Of a stretch of DNA of 64,000 bases, positions 44,441 through 55,700 are shown in pieces. The DNA is taken from the NCBI GenBank assembly GCA_905221605.1, contig CAJNDS010000225.1, forward strand, positions 1 through 64,000, given 5' to 3'. Source of the stretch: Symbiodinium natans. Its lineage: Eukaryota; Sar; Dinophyceae; Suessiales; Symbiodiniaceae. The notes under the pieces were generated by a model that was not told the DNA's origin, searched no databases, and was given only the letters and a program-made list of their open reading frames with translations. The translations under genes were made by a program, and so were the position numbers. Each line of letters starts with the position of its first letter. The stretch's first letter is position 1.

Positions 44441-45330
44441 CCACGAAGCCAGCTCCTCACCCCATGGCTGCATCAGGTGTGGCGCGCTCGGCAGCACCGC
44501 ACCTGACTCTCGGCTCGAAGTCACTGTGCGCATCTGAGGATGATTCAAGCTGCCGTTCTACGAAAGCCGGGGCACGGAGTCCAGGGGCATAGGAGTCACC
44601 TGCACAGCACCGCTCAGCGGCCCCATCTGCTGGATTCTCTCATACCACTCCACCTAACCGCCAAGGCAGCTCCAGTTCGCTGTCGGCGGATACATAGCTG
44701 CCACCACTCCCTTGCCGGATTGCAGCAGGGCCGTGGATCGTATGTATGGACAGCATCTGGTATGCTATTCAACTACTGGATGACGGACGAAGTCGCTGCC
44801 AGAACCATGGGCACTCTTCCCCTGATGTATTTTAAGCCAGTCTAGCAAGACAGCAAACTCTCCAGCGCGAGCTGCAGCGAGGCTTCTTCGGAGATTCTTT
44901 GGGTGGGATACGGAGACGCTCTTCAGTACACTGATGTATGCTGTGTCAGTTCACCAACCACGCTTACCAAAAGACTTGCCGAGCGCTCGTTCCCCAACTC
45001 GCCCCATCTTTCCACACATTGCGGTTCAGGACGGCGTGATGAAGGACAGACTTCCAAAAACAAACTCCTCGAACCTCATGCATACGCATGCCGTATGCCC
45101 CCAAAGACAGACAGCTGCCATGCCCACTCCCAGGTTTTTGCAATTGAGCCTCCCAGACCATGGAGGTAGATCAAGGTGTAGCGGTGTGGGCTCCCTGCCA
45201 CTGGCGAGACGATGTGCCTTAGAATCCAGGAACGTGGAGAGACCTCTGGTTGAACCATCTCACGGGACTGACACTGCGGCCTGTGAGCCCTGTCTGCGCA
45301 AAGTGGCCCCCAAACTATCCGAAGCTGCCC
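44441..45330 (-). CDS. Alpha/beta hydrolase, phospholipase/carboxylesterase type (partial)
   Basis: The exon from 45217 (TCTAAG|G) reads HIVSPVAGSPHRYTLIYLHG, then LGGSIAK. The T.I.LHGLGGS strand and oxyanion turn are typical of acyl-protein thioesterase/carboxylesterase relatives. The exon from 44502 (GTCAG|GT) reads AVLPSAPHLMQPWGEELASW, matching the following PSAP....GEE...W/F motif of that family. A preceding block at about 45280-45350 (AVPVELDGQLRIVWGPL) may be the N-terminal exon. The nucleophile GxSxG and the catalytic Asp/His were not located, and phases show at least one missing exon between the two. Such enzymes hydrolyse ester or thioester bonds; the substrate is unknown. Confidence 0.68.
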
Positions 45331-45419
45331 ATCGAGCTCCACCGGCACAGCCTTCCTCCGCAAGCTTCCCCCACTTCGCCTACGTGCAGCTGCCAGGACT
45401 GCTAGCTTAGGGCCCAGGG

Positions 45420-47227
45420 TGATACCACTGCGGCAGACAGGCGGGACCCAGCTAGCACACTACAAGAACGCTAGCTCTCTTTCTCTTTTTCTCTCCTTCC
45501 CTCCCCCCCTCCCTCCCGACATCAGTGTTAGCGCATGACTTCCTTGAAGATGCACAACGAGAAGATGAGTGTCGCACCGTCCGAGATTCGCGACTCGCAG
45601 CCCACCTTTCCAACCAATGCTTTGCCAGGCAATGCCTGCGAGCTCGGGACCCAAAGCCCCGTAGGCAGCCAAAAAGGTCCTTCACAAATCAACCTCAAGC
45701 CCACAAGCATCTATAAACTCTCTCCGTGAGACTTTCACATGCTGTGAGTTGGGTTCCTGAGGGCTCCTGACTTGTGCCGTACGATTGTCGTATGTGGGCT
45801 TCTTGAGTTGGGTCCTTTGTGCATGGAAGAGAAAAAACACGCAACCTCTCGCAACCAGATGTTGCCCCGTAAAATTTTATACCCCAACGACGCCCCCCCT
45901 TGGGACACAGCGAATTGGCTTTTTTCTCCTTTGGGAGAGCTGACTGGTACCATGTGAAAAATGGCTTGAAAATCTAAACAGACCGTCGAAGGCTTGGGGG
46001 GGAGGTCGCGTATGGGAACAAAGGCACAACCCCGCGCACAAGCTGGGTCGCGTCTCCCGGGGTCTGCCCAACTTCTTGCAATCAGTTCCCTCCTACTGGG
46101 TCTCTTATGGCAACAGCACACCTAAGTAGGACAGAGGGCGCAGAGATAGCCCCAAGCTCCCCTTAGAGACATTGCTCTCATCCGCCCCCTCAGGCCGGTA
46201 CAGTTACAGCATGCGCCTAGTGAGGGTGTGCTGCAGCCAGCTTCGGAGATCCCCTCATGGCGGTGAACCCCCGAAATTCACCAGCCCAAGCCCAGCATGC
46301 ACCGGACTTTGCGGAGGCCGGGGGTTCATGTGCCTACTGAACATGCCAAGAAGAATCCCGGAAACTGCATCTGAAAAAACAGCATGGGCCCCATGTCCGC
46401 GCCTGCCACAGCCAAAGGCAAGACAGCCTGCTCCCCGCTGGGGCGCTTTCTGTTGGAGCAGCATGGGCCTCCAGGACTGGTGCATGGCTCCCAATGCTCC
46501 CATCCTCCTCTATGCTCCGACTGCGGGCCGAAGCTTGCAGGCCTCGGCTCGGCCTGGGAAGCCCTGTGCCGATTGGCCGCTGGCACAATCCGGGCACTCC
46601 GGGAATGACCCAGGACATGGCAGGAAGCGCCGTCGCGCGCGGGGCCCCATGAGACGCAAAGGGATGATTCTTTCAGGGTGCCTCTTAAAAGGCACATGTT
46701 GTGCAAGTCACCAAGTCAGAGTTCTACATGAAAAGTTCTGCCATCTTCACGCTTAGCCTGCATAAAATGGCTGCAGCAAGACCTCGTGCAAGTTCAGGGG
46801 GGCCCAAGGCAGCGAAGGTTCGGCGTCTGTGCTCTCCTGCATCGCGCGTCCGGCACTGCTGTTGCAGCTGCATCCATCTTGAAACTTGCCACCTGAAGGT
46901 CGCCAGCGCCATGCACATCTCGCCTCGCATCATGAAGAGCTTGGGGCGTCACAAAACCACGTCGTCTGGGAAGAAGAGCTCGTAGCCACATCTAAGAAAC
47001 GCCTCCCCCGGAATGGCGATGATTCACGAACTGCATGGAAAGGCCGCAGTTAAATTTGCACATTCCGGAGCTGGCCAGGTCTGCGCCACGTTATCCCAGT
47101 ACTCCACCCTGAGTTCACATTCAAGAGATGCATGTCGGGGTACACTATCAACAGCGACCCCCAGCATGCCAAGTCCAGCAATGCAAATGTCATCCGAGGG
47201 CACGGCCAGTTGTGGTTGTTGAGATAC
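45420..47227. other. No identified gene
   Basis: At 46384-46608 both strands are open. The plus strand reads MSAPATAKGKTACSPLGRF. Near 46740-46935 a minus frame reads MCMALATFRWQVSRWMQLQQ. Neither is convincing. A CT-rich tract occupies 45470-45520. Confidence 0.35.
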
Positions 47228-47345
47228 CTGCTACACGGCCGTTCCACTTGATACAGCATTCTTCGGTCATCACGTTTCATCAGTGTGCTTGGGTATGCGA
47301 GCTCAGGGGGCGCATCCCGCCAACAGGACCACCGGAAACTCCGCC
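47228..47345 (-). CDS. Unidentified exon with clean borders
   Basis: The acceptor CTGGAAG|GG and donor GTAGCAG|GTATCT bound a 118-nt exon that reads RSFRWSCWRDAPPELAYPST, then LMKRDDRRMLYQVERPCS. Aromatic and charged residues are balanced and there is no stop. I do not recognise the family. Flanking exons were not found. Confidence 0.45.
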
Positions 47346-48023
47346 CTTCCAGCAGAGGGACACCTCCAGAACAAAATAGCATATCTATGCCTTGGCATCG
47401 CAACACCACCCGGAATTGTCTGCTATCTGAGGGCGCAGCATTGGCATTTGACTTTGCTAAGCCTGGCGCAGCATGAGTGGCAGGCTCGATTCACAGAGCA
47501 CCCCCTCGCAAGGCACAAAGATGCACAAAGCTGTGTGGAATTCATTCTCCGATGTGTGGGATCGGCATTGGGGTCATCGGGCTTAGCGAGTTGGCTTACA
47601 CTCGAACCTTGCACTGAGAGCCGGACCACTGAAAATGCCAGTGTTCCAGCAAGGCCTCCAACGATTCCCCATGGTACGGCACATTAGGCTCCAAAGTATT
47701 CCGCACGACTGCCTGATCAGACTCAAAGCTGAGGTAAAGACGAGCCCACCTCCCTTGCTGGAACTCCTACCTGAGTTGATCTCATGCACTTCACAAAGTG
47801 TCGAAGATCGCGCGCAAATCGTCTCACTAGCCTCTCTCTCCTTGTACAGCTAAGCTCGCAGCCGCTCTCAGGGCTGAGGACAGGAACTTGGCCCAGCCCT
47901 CAGAGCGTATTGAGGCAAATTACGCCACAGCACACAACATGAAGACAAATCACTTCGGTGCCGGGCCGTGCAGCTGCCGTAGCCATACAGCAGGAAGTCT
48001 GCCGGGGCGACCTCAAGCTCTGC
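47346..48023. other. No identified gene
   Basis: Only short, unconvincing frames on both strands. Confidence 0.4.
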
Positions 48024-48090
48024 GAAGTTCACGTGAAGTTCACGTGAAGCTCACGTGAAGCTCACGTGAAGTTCACGTGAAGTTCGTGAA
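48024..48090. repeat. 11-bp tandem repeat with CACGTG cores
   Basis: About six units of gaagttcacgt (variants gctcacgt, final unit shortened). Five contain the palindrome CACGTG, an E-box/G-box core. Confidence 0.93.
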
Positions 48091-48115
48091 ACAGAGCAAA
48101 GCGCCGGGCCACTGG

Positions 48116-48640
48116 AGGGGTGGACCCTGAAGCGAAGGGTCCCAACTCCTTGGCGTTGCATAACGTGAATGATGACCCAATGATCAACGAAGCATGCGCA
48201 AGCGACCACGCGAGGCTTGAGCATAAACGTTGTTGGAAGACTTTCCAGGGAAATCCGCCCACCTCCACGCATGTCTGCAGAGTCTGCCTTTCCTACCCTT
48301 GCGCGGGCATCTGCGCACCTAAAGGCCGTCCAGTTCATCAATCGAACTCCATCAGAAATCAGGGCGTCGACCTTTAAAAGGCTCCACAAGGTTCTTCCAC
48401 AGCAGGGTGATGGCAGCAGGCAATGGTTCCGGACTGAAACTTGAGCCACCAGCATCCAAATTGGCATCACGCACGCTTCGCCAGTCTGTAGGTAACTTAC
48501 ATATTTTCCATGTGAGCAGTTCTTTAATGAAGAACTCTGTAGTGCAGCCATGTGCAGCCGCGATGATAACCTTCGGACCTGATACTGTATCTGGGCGTAG
48601 GGCCGCAAAAATCTGGAAACACCCGCCGACCCTCTGGTCA
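48116..48640 (-). CDS. Weak candidate coding region
   Basis: The long open minus frame includes SDGVRLMNWTAFRCADARAR, then VGKADSADMRGGGRISLESL. An overlapping frame ends WKNLVEPFKGRRPDF and a stop near 48352. Neither frame shows a domain. One of them is probably part of an exon. Confidence 0.28.
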
Positions 48641-48945
48641 CCGCTCACTATCGATTGCTGTACTGCGCATTGAGCGCCTGGCGATTTGTTGACCTGGGCT
48701 TGACGTTCTGCAGCATGGAGTGTCGAGCCGCGAGCCGTGGCTAGTGTTTAACAACAAACATTTTTTGAAGAGTGGCCTCTGACAGAGAGAGAGAGATAAA
48801 CAAAAAGGCACCATGAACTGAGTGCGACACTGGTCTGGAGTTCAGCAGCTGCCGAAAAGTACTTCGCGAAGAAAAGCGGGCGCCAGTTTGACCCTTGGAC
48901 ATGAAACTAGGTGATACTAGTCTCAGCGTGTCCGTGTGCTTCATG

Positions 48946-49860
48946 TTAGGCACACAAAGTGCGTTCTGATAACAATCTGCACAAGTCTGGAGCTGAGAAC
49001 TCCAGCTTGCTTCGTGGTAGCTCGCGTACGGGAGCAAGTACGGCAAAATCACAGACATAGGAGGCCTCCATGGCATTTGCCAGCTGCTCACGTTCATGCA
49101 TCCTAGACTCAGAGTTGTCGCAGCCACCCGAGATCTCTGCGAAAACACACATTGTGAAAGCCCCAGATGCTTGTCATACACCCGGTCAATGCGTTCCCAG
49201 ATTTCAAAGCTGAGGTATGCCGACCAAATGTAGGCAAGAGTGTCTAACGCGCACGAGCGACATGCAAGTAATATAGCGGCTTGGAGATATGGAAGAAAAT
49301 AAAACGCAGAAAACACGACAAACAACTTCTGCTGCCCTTTAGACTTTTCTTACTCCGGCTGATCCCGGGTTTCTCCAAAACTATGAACATACCGATGCAC
49401 GTGCATGAAGAGATAAGTAGAAAGTGAGAGGTAACAAAAACAGTGAAACAAGTGAAAGCGTGCAAGATCGTGCAAGTGCCTCGGGGTCATCTTTGAAGCG
49501 TTCCAAGCCTGAATCAACAGTATGAACTATCAGAAAGAGCAAAGGTTCTAGCACCGAACGAGCTGTCGAAGCTTTGACAGAAGCCCGCTCAGCGCAGAGC
49601 CATAAGTGCAAAAGCAATGTTGTCGTCTAGCATGGATTCACCATCCACAGAAACAGAGCCTTTGAGCTTCAGGATCCATCGACATTGCTTGGAATCAGCG
49701 CTTGCGCATTCTGCAGCAGTCGTTCAGCACTTCCAATTTTGCGAGGCCTGGCAGGAAGTGCAGGTCGAAGTCGGGCATGTGGCTGAGCAGAAAATGCCTC
49801 TGCTGCAAGCGCAATGAACACCCGCAGCTTGCGACGAAAGCTTAAACGGACACAATTTGG
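48946..49860 (-). CDS. Unidentified gene, four exon candidates
   Basis: In order on the minus strand: about 49720-49820 (QQRHFLLSHMPDFDLHFLPG, then LAKLEVLNDC); about 49590-49700 (ADSKQCRWILKLKGSVSVDG, then ESMLDDNIAFALMAL); about 49460-49590 (VKASTARSVLEPLLFLIVHT, then VDSGLERFKDDPEALAR); about 49190-49250 (LDTLAYIWSAYLSFEIWERI). Last is 48946-49140 (EISGGCDNSESRMHEREQLA, then NAMEASYVCDFA and a GTACTT donor-like site). All are stop-free and protein-like. No family is recognised, and the plus-strand frames here are shadows. Confidence 0.45.
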
Positions 49861-51240
49861 GAAAACGACTACGAGGCACATTCCATCGCCTTTTGAAGGT
49901 TGAGCTTTGCCTGTTTGGTGTACCTTTCTCTTCCTCCTCGAAATGATGGCCCTGCGATTTATGAACAAGAAAAGAAGAGGCTGACAACAGCTCAAACCGC
50001 CTCAGCAAGAACTCTCTGCCACAGAGGCAAAGGTCGAGCATTGTATTCATGCCACCCCTGTTGGGCCAAAGCACCGTGCAACGCACCAGTCCAGCTCCGC
50101 AGCCATTTGCCACGCCGCAGATGCAACGGCACCGTCGGCTTCCCCCTGCAAGAGGTTTCTTTCTCACTTCGTGTCGGGAATCTGCAGACTTTTTGAGTGT
50201 TGGGTCTCTCCGTCCTCCCTGCGCCAGCAGCGAACTTGGCGGTCAGCATCAACTTGGCAATGGCACGCCTGCTGGAGTGATGGCATTTCCCGTGCCCGCA
50301 ATACATGGTACTCACATGACCTCCATCTGCTGCGTGATCCATGCTGGATACCTCCCACGAGGAATGAAAACGGTTGTGTTGAGAAGGTGTAAGTCAACTG
50401 CTCCGGCCACCTGCTTGCAGTATCCATACCCTGCAACATATGTAAACAGCTGACTCTTCTTTCATTCCACACGAACACATACACACACACACACACACAC
50501 ACCGGCACATGTTGCCACAGTCAACTGCTTCTTGCCTGAAACTAGAAGAAGGGCCCTTTTGGTTGCTTACGCGAGCAAAAGACGAACTGCCTGAAGGAGT
50601 CGTGGCCAAAGTTCTCCAACCATGCCTCAGCAGCCCACACCCCAGGGCTCCAGTGAATTCAGCTGGCAGGAGCTGCGATCAGATTCCCACCTTCCAGGGC
50701 ACATCCGCACCGCGGACGGCGCCCAGCAGAAGACAAGCACATAAAGCGCGTGTCATGCTGCCAGGCTGGCTCAGAGTAGGACAGAATGAAGCTTGCAGCG
50801 TCAACAGCTTGAGGAATTGCAAGGGGCAACTTCTGTGCGAGACTATTGGCGGGTCGCCGACGATTCTCACCACCCCTACTGTACCGGAATGCAACGCTTG
50901 CCTTTCATCCTTGCAAGAAGTCGACCTAGGTCACAACATGACTCGTGTCCTTTCTGTCTACTCCATCTTCCTGGAACAAGATGTGCTTCCCAAGCTGCGC
51001 AGGTCTACTTGTGTTGGAGGTACTGCACAGTGCCTTCAGTTTTATGTTCTAATCCGCCATGCCCGCGCCACAAGTGTTGCGAATGTGTGCTGGAAACCTC
51101 GGAGGGCATGAGTGACGAAGCATCATGAAGATGCACCTCTGACGGACGCCAACGACGTGGGTAAGACGACTGCGGACCTATATTCTCTAGCTGCACCTGT
51201 CACCCAACACAATACCGGCCACATGATTGGAATGCAGGAT
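49861..51240. other. No identified gene
   Basis: (AC)n lies at about 50479-50502. A plus-strand frame near 50530-50640 (LKLEEGPFWLLTRAKDELPE) looks coding-like but would be the only plus-strand gene, so I leave it unassigned. Confidence 0.35.
50479..50502. repeat. (AC)n microsatellite
   Basis: About 12 AC units. Confidence 0.95.
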
Positions 51241-51414
51241 GCACCCTGAAGACTTAGCAGGTCTGTTTTGGCTATGGCCAGTCCTGATAAGGTTCATCTT
51301 GGGGACCCCATTGCTAAGAAAACGAAGGGTGTCGCGTGAAGACACTGGAGAAGTGCAGTTGGAATCCTCCTTCTCCCGGCATGAGCAGAGTGATTCGCAC
51401 AAACGGCCATGCAC

Positions 51415-51486
51415 CTTGCCTCTGTTTTCGTCGAAAGCTTCGCATTGCCTGAGGCCCAAGAACACATGGAATTGCTTCTCTCGCAC
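51415..51486 (-). CDS. Unidentified 24-codon exon
   Basis: Bounded by acceptor GTGGCTGAG|GTG and donor GGCAAG|GTGCAT, phase 0 on both sides, exactly 24 codons: VREKQFHVFLGLRQCEAFDE, then NRGK. Neighbouring minus stretches (about 51640-51740, ELPLSVMVRRSCS; about 51260-51330, NGVPKMNLIRTGHSQNRP) may be further exons of the same unidentified gene. Confidence 0.5.
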
Positions 51487-51499
51487 CTCAGCCACTATA

Positions 51500-52704
51500 T
51501 GCAAAGGATGCCGGCTGTTCTCAGCACAAGGCACCATGCTAAAGATAGCCCACCATGAGCTGGCGTGCAAACATCGTTTGATGCTTCGATTCGATGGGCA
51601 GTGTGCCAGAACTCGGCTAAGCTGGGATGGGAAGAAGTGACCAAGAACCACTGGGAAGCCCTCTTGCACATCTTGGCACTTTCTAAAGCTGCAACTCCTC
51701 CTCACCATCACAGACAGAGGCAGCTCTTTGAGCGCAATATCACAAAATCGATGGCAATCCGGCCTCTTGGAACTGGATGCCCTGCAGATTTCGGCACATC
51801 ACTTTGCACCAGCCCCAGGAAGCCAGACTGAGGTGACACGTCCAAAAACATGCATTTGCAGACGCACTGTCTTTTTGGAACTGAATTGAACGTTGAAGCG
51901 GCCCCAGACTTTCACAGGGCAGCATGCTTCTTGCGTTTGGCATATTGTTGCATGCTGTTTTTTTGCACTTGGTCTGATCCAGCCGGAGCATTCAACAACC
52001 TGTGAAAGTGTGACAAAGCACTACTCGTCTGAGAACTTGCGAGCGATGGCGTCCTGGCTGCGGGGCAGCGTTTGGGAAATGCTTTGTCGGCCAGACAAGC
52101 AAGAGCACGCCAAGGTCTGTGCAGCAACGGGCTACCAATGGCTGCCAATGTCAACAATCAGCCCACCCCGATGCCAAACAAGGCGCCTTAAGGTGCCAGG
52201 CTCGGCTGCCCAGTGGTGTCCAGCATGCGCTCGAAGACCCTGCTTCGCAGGTCCACCTTGTGATGGAGCATATCAAGGCAGGGCAAGGCAGTGGTGCTCA
52301 AGCTGCTCAAGAGTAGTGCAGAAGCAGCTCCTTGCAAGGGGGGCTTGGTTCTGCTTCGGGGCATTACAGCATGTGCCTCAATACCTCAATATTGGACACG
52401 CTTCAGTAGGGCCATTCCCGCCCATAAATCTCGGGCACACCCCCACCGACCTTCTCTCGCGATCTTGGGGCTGGAGGCCCTAAAGGCCGGAGGCTTTGAG
52501 ACCCCTGATGGACCTCGACACCAGAACTAGATTACAGCTCCAGGATTGGAGGCCGATCATACTTCCGATCACGGCGGGGCAACTCAAAAAGAAACTCAGC
52601 TCACCAATCTCGTAAAGTGACCATACAAACAACAGCTCCTTCATTGGTCGACACCACTGCCACACCTTGTTCAGCCCTCATGACTCATGACATAGCCAGC
52701 CCAC
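51500..52704. other. No firm gene; expected 3' end of PFK
   Basis: The last PFK exons (residues after KGARK) should lie between about 52000 and 52704 on the minus strand, but I could not place them. Confidence 0.35.
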
Positions 52705-55700
52705 CTTTCGCGCTCCTTTGTCGACGATTGAATGGATAGGGAGCATCACATAACGTTCATCCACTTTGCCCACACTGATGCCAGTGTAGCCAGCCTCAGG
52801 CTTACAAAGCAAATCAAAACTCAAGCGAACGAAGGTGCCAAGCAACATGCCTGATTGTGGCTCACTCTTTGCCGCACTTGCAAAAAGTGGACTCGAACGA
52901 CGCTGCCCCTCGTGCTTGTAAACGGGTCTTGCAATCGAGGCTCCATAGCTGCATGCACCGCCATCTGGGCCAAAACTGTACAGTAGATACTATCGAAGGC
53001 ATTTGCCGGCACAGCCCGAACCATGTACGTCGGGTCGATGTACCTCAAAGCTTGTTGCCGCTCAACGCTTCCCTCTCTGAAAGACTGTCTCTATCTGTCT
53101 CTTGTGCTCTCGTTTCGCGCACTGGTGCTTCTTTTTCGCCCTCTCTTTCTGGCTCCTTTTGCACGGGGCTAACGCAGGCCCGTAAGCACTTGCTTTGCAC
53201 AGTGGGCACGCCCCGGAATGGAGCCGTTAGCGCAACGTGGTTTGTACTTGGGGCATGGGCTCGGACCTGTCCCCGCTCACGTCTGTGAGACACTTTTGAC
53301 ACACACACACACACACACACACGGCACACTGCAATGATGCAGCTCCCCAAGTCAACGCAAAGTAAGGTTGTTTGTGTTGAGGCCTGCTGTGGATTGCTGT
53401 GGCCCCTGGCCTGCAAACGTCACTGATAGCGCTATTGCCACTCACATTTCTCTTCTTCTGCTTCTTCTTCTTCTTCTTCTTCTTCTTCTTCTTCTTCTTC
53501 TTCTTCTTCTTCTTCTTCTTCTTCTTCTTCTTCTTCTTCTTCTTCTTCTTCTTCTTCTTCTTCTTCTTCTGCTTCTTCTTCTTCTTCTTCTTCTTCTTCT
53601 TCTTCTTCTTCTTCTTCTTCTTCTTCTTCTTCTTCTTCTTCTTCTTCTTCTTCTTCTTCTTCTTCTTCTTCTTCTTCTTCTTCCTCTTCCTCTTCCTCTT
53701 CCTCGTCTTCTTCAGTAGAAAAGAGTGAGCTCAAGGAGAGAGGGAGTGAGAGTGAGAGCCCGGGAGTGAGAGTGAGAGCCAGAGAGCGAGAGTGAGAGCC
53801 AGAGAGCGAGAGAGAGAGAGCGAGCGCCAGAGAGCGAGAGAGTGAGAGAGAGAGGGCTTCTCACCCGTGCGCGACAAGGCATTCGAAGCTTGGACAACAC
53901 CACCTGAAACTTCCACCCTCACTTGAAGTCTCGACCAAACCAGCAATGGTGCAGAAGCATGTTGAGTACTGCTGCGGTGGATACCCAGCTCAGTCAAGCA
54001 CATCTTAGGCGGAAGACTTCAATATGGCATCACAGGAGAAGACTACCCATCTTACCAAATCCCAGGTGCTTGATGCTGACTGGCATGTTGACGCTCTTCA
54101 GGTGCTTGGTAATGGCATCCTTCAAGAACGTGCCTGCGCCACGACGCTCTGCATCTCTGAAAGTCTTTGCTGCTTGGCATCAACATCGTGCTGCCCGGCC
54201 ACGGGCACAATTATTAAGCTTGCACGACAGCTGTCGGACATTGAGTGTCGGATAACACAGCATGTCGCGAGCTCCAGAACCGAACACAAACATCCCTACA
54301 AACGTGCTTTGATGCTTGCTTCCTGCTTTCTTAAATGCTCGGGAAACCTTGCGCCCGCTGCTGCTTCACAACAAAAAGAAGGCCTATGCACCATGCTTAA
54401 GTTCTGTCCGACATCGTCCTGCACTTGCGATGGGGGAGTCCCCTCTCTTGCTGGGACCCTTTCCTAACATACCTTTATTGGGTTGTTGCGCTGTGCAATT
54501 CTATCTCTTCTTGCGAATGAGGATTGTTGGGCGGCTTACCAGTACCATGAATATGCATGACCCCATATCGATTGTTCACCCACGATTCAATGGTCCTTGT
54601 GTTGATTGGCGCTGGAGTGGTCTCTCTCTCCCTTGCGTTTCCTTCATGATAGAGACTGCTAAAGCTGCTAAAGACCAAGACTGGTGACTTCTTGTTCCAG
54701 CTCCCAGGATCTCTTCTTGTCCCTGAAGTGCTACCAACCTCAGAGATCCCCAGAGAATCCCTGGAGTGCCCAACCCCAGAGTATTTCCAGAGAGCCCCCT
54801 GTGGAGTGCCCAACCACAAATTATCCCCAGAGAATCTCCAGTGTGTTTCTAGTGCCGAACCCTTGCCTGCAGGGTGGTGGTGTTCAACGCAAAAGTATTC
54901 ACTCGCCCTTGTGCGCGCATCAAAGGACTCCCAGGCTAGTTGACTGATCCCAGCGTTCACCTGGTAAATCTTGTTCGCTGTTCCCATGACATCTTTCATG
55001 AAGAGATCCAGGTGCCAGAGCGGCGTCAGTGCGAACACGTGTCTAACTTTAGGCAGGGTCAAAGCAGGGTGGCAGGGAAAAGCCCAAAAGCCAAAAGCCC
55101 AGGCCTACATCCGCAAGGAGCTTGTTGCCACCGGCATCCTTGCCCGCATCACTTGTGATGAGCGTGTCTCCACAACCTCACAGTTATGACCGGCATCTAC
55201 TGTAACATCTGCTCTGCGGGGCAGACTGATTAGATGGCATAGCAGGCAAAGAGCGAGCTTGCAGGCACGGTAGCGTCGAAAGAGCGCTTTTCTGGGCTCC
55301 ATACCTTCCGCCACGACAATGACCGCGTACTTCTGACGTCGCATGACCTGCTCACACAAACACTTCTTGACGCCCCCGCCACCGTATGACTTCTTGCCTG
55401 AACAATGTGGTCCATCAATTTGGGCATGGAGATTTCCATCTCTGGGATCAGGCAGATGTCGACGTTACGCCTTGCTTTGCCGCGCTTTCGTGGACAAGGT
55501 CGAACACCGCAGGCCCATCAGCAAGCACATGTTGGCACGCAAGGTCACTTGCAGATACTTGCCGCTTGCTCAGGTCGCGGACGCGGCGATGGTGGCGGTA
55601 GAGGCGATCCAGCCACAGTGGCGGCCTGTCAGCCGGGGCTTGCGACGTCAACGGTTAGGGCCAAACCACGTGACAGGGAACCAATTGGTTCTTGTTTGCC

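Noticed and set aside
50509-51111. 200-codon plus frame (LKLEEGPFWLLTRAKDELPE at its start)
   Set aside because: Only the first 40 codons look protein-like, and a plus-strand gene would be exceptional here. Left unassigned.
53368-53734. Poly-Leu, poly-Phe and poly-Glu frames
   Set aside because: Generated by the TTC tract inside a phosphofructokinase intron.
55366-55397. 32-nt GC-AG intron in phosphofructokinase
   Set aside because: A 53-nt GT-AG intron (55351-55403) fits the family alignment and phase better and is a more reasonable length.
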